Source of the DNA: a virus
Reading direction: 5' to 3' (one strand)
Length of the DNA: 31,970 nt
Virus record (IMG/VR): IMGVR_UViG_3300037427_002639
Coordinates: 1-31,970 of that record
Below the pieces are notes generated by a model. It had not been told where the DNA came from. It was given only the letters and a program-made list of their open reading frames with translations, and made no database searches. Within the stretch, counting starts at the first letter, position 1; the number at the start of each line of letters is the position of its first letter. Both the position numbers and the translations under genes were made by a program. This document shows, in pieces, positions 22,948 to 28,942 of this stretch.

Positions 22948-25443
22948 ATGGCAGAAAGAGTAGTAAGTCCAGCAGTATTCACCAATGAAATTGACCAGTC
23001 GTTTTTAGCGCAGGGGATATCTCAAATAGGTGGAGCAATCGTAGGTCCTTTTGACAGAGGCCCTGCGTTCGCACCAACGGTAGTAAGAAGTCAAGCAGAT
23101 CTGGAAGATTTGTTTGGAGCACCAGATGGTAAATATTACCAACCGTGGGTAGCACAACAATATCTAAAGCACCAAGGTGTTGTGACAATCGTCCGAGTGG
23201 GTTCACTTGGTGGTTATGAGCAACAAAACCCGGTAGTTATAAAGGCAGTTGCTCAAACAACTTCCGGATCAATCGAGGCAGGGGAAGAGTTTGTTATTGG
23301 AGTTCTTGCAAATACATTGCGAGCAGGTTCCGATGAACCAACCTATCAAGGTTTCGCATACGAAGATGGTCGTAAGGCACACATGGCAGATGAAGATATA
23401 TCTGACGGAAATTTGCTTGCGGCTATCGCACTTCCAAATCCAAACGAAGATGCAGGTCATGCTGACGAGTATAAAACAAGTAGGTTTTCACTCAACCCAG
23501 CAAGTCCTGATAGCATAAACAATGTATTCGGTAGAGCACCACAGAAAAATACAAAATCTGCATATCTGTATTCATACTTTGAAGATACAGCACGTAAGGT
23601 TTCGGCAGCGACAACAGGAACACAATCATTCAAACTTACACTTGATGTACCATCATCGGAAGGTCCGTTGGATTTCATCGATGAAGGAATAAGTGAAGCA
23701 TCCACCCCGTGGATCAAATCACAACTTATCAGTGATGACCGGTATGATTTGTTCAGAATTGCAACTCGCAACCAAGGAACACTTGCTAATCGTGAGATTA
23801 AAGTGGGTATCTATAATGTTAAAACTCCAGGTTCATTGCAAGGAACAGACTACGGAACATTTAGTTTGGTAGTTCGTAGATTCAACGACAATGATAAGAA
23901 TCAAGAAGTTCTTGAAAACTACGATAACTTGAACTTGGATCCTGGTAGTCCACAATACTTGCCACGTGTTATTGGTGACCGAAAGGTTACTGTTGATGAC
24001 AAGGGTAAGATTATTGAACATGGTGATTATGGAAACAAGAGTAATTGGATTCGTATTGAAATGCCAGAGGACGCATATGCTCCTGCAAATGCAATGCCTT
24101 ATGGTTATGCTTCATACTCATCCCCACTTGCAAACATTAATTTGCCAGAACCTGAGTGGAGTTATGCAAGTCATTACGACAAGAACCCAGGAAGATATTT
24201 CTGTGGTACGGTATTTAACCAAGAAAGTCCTGACGGATTGCTTGAATTACCAGAATCTTCTCGCAACTCAATAGAGTTATTCGCACCAATCCCACCAAAT
24301 GCTGGTGTGGCCGGTGACGGATTCTTTCTTGATGAAGCAGGAACATACACAAGTCTTGACGCACAAGAAGACGGAAGTAGTGAGTATGAATCTCATGTTA
24401 CTTCTCCAGTTGATGCGGATTTGATTGGTACAAACGATTATGTCAATGTTCGTGCAAGACGATTCCTCGTAGGATTCCAAGGAGGTTTTGACGGACATTC
24501 ACCGACACACCCAATCCGATTGGGTGCGGCCATCTCACCTCAGAATGCACAAGGACTTAATTGCTCCGGTCCACACTCCGAGGGAACAGAGGGATACAAG
24601 AAGGCATTTGCCGCCCTTAGTAATCAAGACGAGTTCGATATTAACTTGCTTGTGACCCCAGGATTGAGTCTCGACCTCCATAGAAACGTTGTCAATCGTG
24701 GTGTTGACTTGTGTGAAACTAGAGAAGATTGCTTCTATATTCTTGATTGCGTTGGAGCAGCCAACCAACCAGGTAGAGTAGATGACGCAGTTGACATGGT
24801 AACAACACTTGATACCAACTACGCTGCAACCTACTACCCTTGGGTTAAGATTATTGATCCGTCCACCAACAAGATTATGCCATTCCCACCAAGTGCGGTT
24901 ATGCCGGCAGTTTATGCATCAAACGATAAGGTTTCGGCCGAGTGGTTTGCTCCAGCAGGTTTAAATCGTGGTGGAATTGAGAAGGCAGTTGGGGTCATGG
25001 ATCGTCTTAACTTTGCAGAGAGAGATACACTTTACGAAGGTAAGGTTAATCCAATCGCTGCATTCCCTGGACAAGGTATCGTGGCATTCGGTCAAAAGAC
25101 ACTTCAAAGACGTCCATCTGCTCTTGACAGAATTAACGTACGTCGTTTGATGATTGCTTTGAAGAAGTTTATTGCATCTACTGCAAGATTCTTAATATTC
25201 GAACAAAATGTGGCTGCTACGAGAAATCGTTTCTTGAGCATCGTGAATCCATATTTGGAAAGTGTACAACAAAGACACGGTCTGTATGCTTATCGTGTAA
25301 TCATGGATGAAACTAACAACACACCTTCGTTGATTGACAGAAACATATTGTATGGTCAAATCTTCTTGCAACCAGCAAAGGCAGTTGAGTTTGTAATCCT
25401 TGATTTCAGTCTTACACCAACTGGTGCAAGTTTTGAAGGATAA
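22948..25443 (+). CDS. 18: contractile tail sheath protein (gp18-like)
   Basis: The 831-residue product begins with the typical sheath start (VVSPAVFTNEIDQSFLAQGI, GAIVGPFDRGPAFAPTVVRS, DLEDLFGAPDG, QYLKHQGVVTIVRVG) and ends with the conserved core (RINVRRLMIALKKFIASTAR, FLIFEQNVAATRNRFLSIVN, GLYAYRVIMDETNN, ILYGQIFLQPAKAVEFVILDF). It is longer than T4 gp18 (659), with extra material in the variable outer domains at ~100-450. Subunits would polymerise around the tube and contract on infection. An AAGGAG ribosome site and a leader suggest strong expression; a terminator follows. Assignment is firm. Confidence 0.97.
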   Translation: MAERVVSPAVFTNEIDQSFLAQGISQIGGAIVGPFDRGPAFAPTVVRSQADLEDLFGAPDGKYYQPWVAQQYLKHQGVVTIVRVGSLGGYEQQNPVVIKAVAQTTSGSIEAGEEFVIGVLANTLRAGSDEPTYQGFAYEDGRKAHMADEDISDGNLLAAIALPNPNEDAGHADEYKTSRFSLNPASPDSINNVFGRAPQKNTKSAYLYSYFEDTARKVSAATTGTQSFKLTLDVPSSEGPLDFIDEGISEASTPWIKSQLISDDRYDLFRIATRNQGTLANREIKVGIYNVKTPGSLQGTDYGTFSLVVRRFNDNDKNQEVLENYDNLNLDPGSPQYLPRVIGDRKVTVDDKGKIIEHGDYGNKSNWIRIEMPEDAYAPANAMPYGYASYSSPLANINLPEPEWSYASHYDKNPGRYFCGTVFNQESPDGLLELPESSRNSIELFAPIPPNAGVAGDGFFLDEAGTYTSLDAQEDGSSEYESHVTSPVDADLIGTNDYVNVRARRFLVGFQGGFDGHSPTHPIRLGAAISPQNAQGLNCSGPHSEGTEGYKKAFAALSNQDEFDINLLVTPGLSLDLHRNVVNRGVDLCETREDCFYILDCVGAANQPGRVDDAVDMVTTLDTNYAATYYPWVKIIDPSTNKIMPFPPSAVMPAVYASNDKVSAEWFAPAGLNRGGIEKAVGVMDRLNFAERDTLYEGKVNPIAAFPGQGIVAFGQKTLQRRPSALDRINVRRLMIALKKFIASTARFLIFEQNVAATRNRFLSIVNPYLESVQQRHGLYAYRVIMDETNNTPSLIDRNILYGQIFLQPAKAVEFVILDFSLTPTGASFEG

Positions 25444-25470
25444 TTTATACTAAAAACCAAACAAAAAAGA

Positions 25471-25500
25471 AAACCCTCCGTGTATACGGGGGGTTTTTTT
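25471..25500 (+). terminator. rho-independent terminator after sheath gene
   Basis: Stem AAACCCTCCG (25471-25480) with CGGGGGGTTT (25487-25496), one G-T pair, loop TGTATA, then a T run. Confidence 0.9.
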
Positions 25501-25509
25501 GTGTCGATA

Positions 25510-25519
25510 TATATTTATT
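25510..25519 (+). promoter_or_regulatory. putative late promoter TATATTTATT
   Basis: It ends four bases before ATG 25524 with no Shine-Dalgarno site, the same geometry as at the terminase, neck and 26924 genes. Confidence 0.5.
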
Positions 25520-25523
25520 TTAA

Positions 25524-26225
25524 ATGGATATGTCTCTTACAGATATTTTACACGAAATGCAATATGACGAATTTTGTCTGTTCGTAAAGGAACATGGACT
25601 CGATTCCGAAGAAACTATTTTGTCCGAGTTTGCTATTCCAGGAAAACTGAAGAAAATTTGGAAATTCCTGATGGAATTGAAGGACATCATTAAGGTGAAG
25701 GTTGTGGATCTGGTAAAACTATTTTTAGACAAAACGGTATTCAAGTTCTTTGCCAAGATAAAGTTTAGCCTGGATTGGTTATTCAAACTAGTTAAGAAGG
25801 GTTTTAAGGCATATAAGGATGTGATAAAGGCAATCGGTGAGTATATTGCCAACACCAAGGTCGGAAAGTGGACAGAGGAGAAGTTAAAGGACTTAGATGC
25901 GTTCCTAGCAAAACACCCCAAGACCAAACGAATTGCGGGTATGGCAGTTGCAGGTATACTAATTTACATATGGTTGAATATGACGTTCACAGGAAATGCA
26001 GATTATGACTTTGATATGACTGATATGATTCTTGCTCTAGGAGGTGGATTTACATTGTCCTCACTATTTGCAGGACCAGAAGGAATGGCACTACTGACAT
26101 TGTTCGCAACGGGTATGATTGGACTATCGTTTCCCTGGCCAGGACCACAACATTTTCAGTTCATCGGTGCTGTATTGTATGGTTCTGCAAAACTTGTAGG
26201 AAAAAAATTAAGGAAAGATAAATAA
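25524..26225 (+). CDS. predicted membrane protein between sheath and tube (233 aa)
   Basis: Two parts are visible. Residues 1-130 are basic and amphipathic-helical (KLKKIWKFLMELKDIIKVKVVDLVKLFL, many Phe/Trp/Lys). From ~136 the chain is hydrophobic: RIAGMAVAGILIYIWLNM, then MILALGGGFTLSSLF, MALLTLFATGMIGLSFPW and FQFIGAVLYGSAKLVG, giving three or four possible membrane spans, and ending in KKLRKDK. There is no signal peptide; the spans are near the C-terminus. I recall similar proteins (HPKT...WLNMxFTGNxDYD) in marine T4-like phages. A protein of this shape could sit in the host membrane, or be held in the tail and inserted during injection; both are inference. ATG 25530 is an alternative start. 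Confidence 0.75.
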   Translation: MDMSLTDILHEMQYDEFCLFVKEHGLDSEETILSEFAIPGKLKKIWKFLMELKDIIKVKVVDLVKLFLDKTVFKFFAKIKFSLDWLFKLVKKGFKAYKDVIKAIGEYIANTKVGKWTEEKLKDLDAFLAKHPKTKRIAGMAVAGILIYIWLNMTFTGNADYDFDMTDMILALGGGFTLSSLFAGPEGMALLTLFATGMIGLSFPWPGPQHFQFIGAVLYGSAKLVGKKLRKDK

Positions 26226-26244
26226 ATATATTTTTTTGTTTGTT

Positions 26245-26302
26245 AATATTTATTAAATAAATGAGGTTGAATTTTGAAAAAATGGTTTTTTTGATTTTTT
26301 AA
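26245..26302 (+). other. promoter-like motif with 13-codon mini-ORF
   Basis: AATATTTATT (26245-26254) is followed six bases later by an ATG (26261) that opens a 13-residue frame, MRLNFEKMVFLIF, ending at 26302 inside the T-rich block upstream of the tube promoter. It may be a leader peptide or chance; nothing else is visible in the 26226-26350 gap apart from the tube promoter and its leader. Confidence 0.2.
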
Positions 26303-26304
26303 CT

Positions 26305-26314
26305 CATATTTATC
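26305..26314 (+). promoter_or_regulatory. putative late promoter CATATTTATC before tube gene
   Basis: Second copy of the sheath-type promoter block (26295-26314). Flanking arms AACT (26301-26304) and AGTT (26319-26322) can pair, as do the different arms at the sheath site. A 36-base leader with CTGGAG leads to ATG 26351. Confidence 0.55.
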
Positions 26315-26350
26315 TAAAAGTTCTAAACTATAAACTGGAGAAGTTAAATT

Positions 26351-26842
26351 ATGGCAGAGTTAATCGAAGCACAAGAAATGTTTTTTACGGCGTTTGAACC
26401 GAAAACTTCAAATCGCTTTATTATGTATGTTGACGGAATTCCCGCATATCTTATCAAGGGGATGTCACGTCCAACATTAGCAATCGAGGTCAACACCTTA
26501 GATCACATCAACATCAAACGCAAAGTCCGAGCAGGTAAGGCAGAGTGGCAAGACATCACAATGACACTTTATGATCCCGTTGTACCAAGTGCGGCGCAAG
26601 CAACAATGGAATGGGTTCGTCTCTCCCACGAATCTGTTACCGGTAGAAACGGATACGCAGACTTCTATAAGAAAGACCTCGTATTCAATATGCTAGGACC
26701 AGTTGGTGATAAGGTAGAAGAGTGGACGATAAAGGGTGCGTTTATCAACAACGCAACTTTCGGAACACTTGATTGGGCAACAGGTGACCCAATGACCGTG
26801 GAATTGACGTTATCATACGATTACGCAATTCTTCAATACTAA
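26351..26842 (+). CDS. 19: tail tube protein (gp19-like)
   Basis: At 163 residues it has exactly the T4 gp19 length and the usual pattern: EPKTSNRFIMYVDGIPAYLIKG, NIKRKVRAGKAEWQDITMTLYDP, MEWVRLSHESVTGRNGYADF, and EEWTIKGAFINNATFGTLDW ending in VELTLSYDYAILQY. The subunits stack as hexameric rings inside the sheath to form the DNA channel. A ribosome site (GGAG, about 26337-26340) and a T-rich promoter region precede it, and a UUCG-type terminator follows, so it is probably made in large amount from its own transcript. Assignment is firm. Confidence 0.97.
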   Translation: MAELIEAQEMFFTAFEPKTSNRFIMYVDGIPAYLIKGMSRPTLAIEVNTLDHINIKRKVRAGKAEWQDITMTLYDPVVPSAAQATMEWVRLSHESVTGRNGYADFYKKDLVFNMLGPVGDKVEEWTIKGAFINNATFGTLDWATGDPMTVELTLSYDYAILQY

Positions 26843-26874
26843 ATTATTGCTACACCACTCCGGTTTTACAAAAA

Positions 26875-26902
26875 AAAACTTCCTTCGGGAAGTTTTTTTT
26901 TG
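26875..26902 (+). terminator. rho-independent terminator after tube gene
   Basis: Stem AAAACTTCC (26875-26883) with GGAAGTTTT (26888-26896), closed by the stable tetraloop TTCG and followed by a T run. Confidence 0.9.
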
Positions 26903-26909
26903 GCCAGTA

Positions 26910-26919
26910 TATATTTATT
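26910..26919 (+). promoter_or_regulatory. putative late promoter TATATTTATT
   Basis: It ends four bases before ATG 26924 without a Shine-Dalgarno site; leaderless-type geometry. Confidence 0.5.
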
Positions 26920-26923
26920 GAAC

Positions 26924-27265
26924 ATGAATAAGACTTTATTGAAGCAAACTATTCTTGAACTTTTCGAAGAAGTTAAGTTGGAAAACTCGGATTCCGTAAA
27001 TTTGGACGAGTCCTTTAAACCAGCATATCACTCTCTTCTTAAGTTTTTATTAAAGATGGTACACAAGGGAAAGTTTCGTAGACCATACGATGTTGACACA
27101 AGTTCCGGACGATTGGTGTTTGTCACAAAGGGTGGGAAGAAACTTATAATTAACGATGCCAATATTGGAATCACTATCTTAAAAACGTGGAAAGGTAAAA
27201 GAGATAAAAATTTCTTTGACTACAGTGAGCATGATGAAATCATGAAATTTGCTCTGGCAGACTGA
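26924..27265 (+). CDS. hypothetical protein (113 aa) with N-terminal amphipathic segment
   Basis: I chose ATG 26924 because the upstream in-frame TTG (26900) lies in the terminator and promoter. The N-terminus MNKTLLKQTILELFEEVKLEN resembles the opening segments of the core-region proteins. The remainder contains SSGRLVFVTKGGKKLIINDANIGI, a beta hairpin-rich stretch, and a charged C-terminus. It lies alone between terminators/promoters downstream of the tail tube. Function unknown. Confidence 0.65.
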   Translation: MNKTLLKQTILELFEEVKLENSDSVNLDESFKPAYHSLLKFLLKMVHKGKFRRPYDVDTSSGRLVFVTKGGKKLIINDANIGITILKTWKGKRDKNFFDYSEHDEIMKFALAD

Positions 27266-27355
27266 TTATATGTCAAAAAAAGAAAAAAAAATACATTGAC
27301 CGTATATATATATTTTGTTAAGGTTTAATGTATAAATTAAAAAAGGTTATAAATT

Positions 27356-28291
27356 ATGGCAGACGATAATACATCAGTAGAACTTCCACCGGAAGTACAA
27401 GAAGCAATGCGAAGAGATGCAGAGAAGAATCCTGCAGCTGCTCAGAAGGCACAACAATCCGCATCGCAACAAAAGGCAACGAATGAATCACCTGTGTTTT
27501 CCCAACAAACAGACCAGGTGCAGACTACTCAATATCCGAGTGAGGTTATTGATTTACCAAGTCGTGGTTGGTTCTACCCACCTGAATCATCATTGGCAAG
27601 AGGTCAAGTTGATATCAAGTATATGACTGCAAAGGAAGAAGATATTCTTACGAGTCAAAATTTAATCAAGAAGGGACTTGTTCTTGACAAGTTGCTTGAA
27701 GAACTTATCGTGACACCAGGTGTTACTTTGGATGATATACTTGTAGGTGATAAGAATGCAATTTTTATCGCTGCAAGAATTCTTGCGTATGGTAAAGACT
27801 ACAAGGTTAAGTTCAAGGACCCATCGACCGGTGACGATGTCGAAGACGTAATTGACTTGACGCACCTAGACAATAAGGAATTTGACTTTGAAAATGCCGA
27901 ACGAGGCAGAAATTTGTTTGAATTTGAACTTCCATATAGTAAAAAGAAGGTACACTGGAGTTTACTCACCCACTCAGATGAAAAGGCAATCGATGCGGAG
28001 TTGAAGAGTCTTAAGAAGTTTTCACGTGACAAAAACCAATCAAGTGAAGTTACAACTCGTTTGAAGTATGTTATTAAGGCACTTGACGGTGAGGATGATA
28101 AGACTAAGATTAAAAAGTATGTTGATACCGAGTTGCTTGCACGGGATAGTCTTTCTTTTCGGAATCATATCAAGGAAAATACTCCTGATATTGATTTGAC
28201 TTTTAATTTTGAATCCGAAGAGACCGGATATACCGAGAGGATGAATCTGCCCCTTGGGGTAGACTTTTTTTACCCTACCGCCAGAGTATAA
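27356..28291 (+). CDS. 26: baseplate hub assembly protein (gp26-like)
   Basis: After a disordered Gln/Ala-rich N-terminus (~1-60) comes the recognisable core: SEVIDLPSRGWFYPPESSLARGQ followed by VDIKYMTAKEEDILTSQNLIKKG, then LDKLLEELIV and DAILVGDKN-type (DDILVGDKNAIFIAARILAYG) segments. This is the pattern of gp26-type proteins of T4-like phages. T4 gp26 helps assemble the baseplate hub. The frame closes with GVDFFYPTARV and TAA, but the gp51-like segment continues in the +1 frame across a run of seven T at 28265-28271, so a longer fused product is possible. A ribosome site (AAAAAGG) lies upstream of the ATG; a TATAAATT box at 27331-27338 is close to the T4 late promoter consensus. Confidence 0.82.
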   Translation: MADDNTSVELPPEVQEAMRRDAEKNPAAAQKAQQSASQQKATNESPVFSQQTDQVQTTQYPSEVIDLPSRGWFYPPESSLARGQVDIKYMTAKEEDILTSQNLIKKGLVLDKLLEELIVTPGVTLDDILVGDKNAIFIAARILAYGKDYKVKFKDPSTGDDVEDVIDLTHLDNKEFDFENAERGRNLFEFELPYSKKKVHWSLLTHSDEKAIDAELKSLKKFSRDKNQSSEVTTRLKYVIKALDGEDDKTKIKKYVDTELLARDSLSFRNHIKENTPDIDLTFNFESEETGYTERMNLPLGVDFFYPTARV

Positions 28292-28514
28292 GGTTAATCT
28301 CCACGAAGAGGTTTTTAACCTATCTTACTACAGTCAGGGAGCATTTACTCAAGAAATTGTATATAACCTTCCGATTCACCTCAGACGGTTTTATGCAAGA
28401 AAACTCATTGACGTAAAGAACAAGGAAAACGAGCACGCCAAGAAAGCTCAACAAGATGCAAAGTCTAAAGCATCCGCTGCAAAGGCTCGTTCACCAAAAC
28501 GTTCATATAAATAA
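28263..28514 (+). CDS. 51: gp51-like hub assembly segment, no start codon of its own
   Basis: This frame opens after a TAG (28260-28262) and has no ATG, GTG or TTG codon until its stop, so it cannot be started conventionally. It encodes LPPEYKVNLHEEVFNLSYYS, then QGAFTQEIVYNLPIHLRRFYARKL and a basic, Ala/Lys-rich tail ending PKRSYK. The stretch from FNLSYYSQGAF to LRRFY is what I recall of gp51-type proteins that follow gp26 in marine T4-like phages. It is most simply read as the C-terminal extension of the gp26-like protein, reached by a +1 (or -2) ribosomal shift on the T7 run, or joined in truth by a one-base sequencing error there. It precedes a terminator and the tape-measure gene. Confidence 0.6.
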   Translation, partial: TFFTLPPEYKVNLHEEVFNLSYYSQGAFTQEIVYNLPIHLRRFYARKLIDVKNKENEHAKKAQQDAKSKASAAKARSPKRSYK

Positions 28515-28548
28515 GTCAATTTTTTGATATACTGACTTGGTTTATTTT

Positions 28549-28585
28549 AACTCCGTTTTTAACACAAAACGGAGTTCTTTTATAT
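28549..28585 (+). terminator. rho-independent terminator after hub genes
   Basis: An 11-base-pair perfect stem AACTCCGTTTT (28549-28559) with AAAACGGAGTT (28566-28576), loop TAACAC, then CTTTTAT. Confidence 0.85.
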
Positions 28586-28590
28586 TTATG
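28581..28590 (+). promoter_or_regulatory. putative late promoter TATATTTATG
   Basis: It sits at the end of the terminator, 32 bases before ATG 28623, with AGGAG in the leader. A second near-match, CATATATTTA, follows at 28600. Confidence 0.45.
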
Positions 28591-28622
28591 AATATATCTA
28601 CATATATTTAGGAGTTCATACA

Positions 28623-28913
28623 ATGAAAAAGAAGTTATATACCAAATCTCAAATAAACGAAATTGTGGGAAAGATTGCGTCTGCAATTCTCGGTGCAAAG
28701 GCAAAGACACTTTTAAAACTTGCATCTAAAGATCCAGGTCTACATTCTGCTATTATGAGCATGGCAGATGCACAAATAGAACTCAATAAATATATTGATT
28801 CACACTATAATGAAGATACGGTGGAAGATTTGGGTACACGTGTAATTAATAATAAAAAACGATTAGAACAACTTCGTGCAAAGATTAAAAAAAACAGACA
28901 GCGTGACCAATAA
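28623..28913 (+). CDS. small helical protein upstream of tape measure (96 aa)
   Basis: AGGAG precedes the ATG. The protein is basic at both ends and helical throughout (KIASAILGAKAKTLLKLASKD, then MADAQIELNKYIDSHYNEDTVEDL and KRLEQLRAKIKKNRQ). The first part could be an amphipathic or weakly membrane-active helix. It shares a transcript with the tape-measure gene, which starts 29 bases after its stop. Tape-measure chaperone or hub factor is possible from position; nothing specific is recognised. Confidence 0.7.
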   Translation: MKKKLYTKSQINEIVGKIASAILGAKAKTLLKLASKDPGLHSAIMSMADAQIELNKYIDSHYNEDTVEDLGTRVINNKKRLEQLRAKIKKNRQRDQ

Positions 28914-28942
28914 CTAATAATGAATTTAGGAAATATTAGATT

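Noticed and set aside
27331-27338. TATAAATT as a classic T4 late promoter
   Set aside because: One near-match in AT-rich DNA; the recurrent motif elsewhere is TATTTAT, so I do not list it as a separate feature, though it could serve the gp26-like gene.
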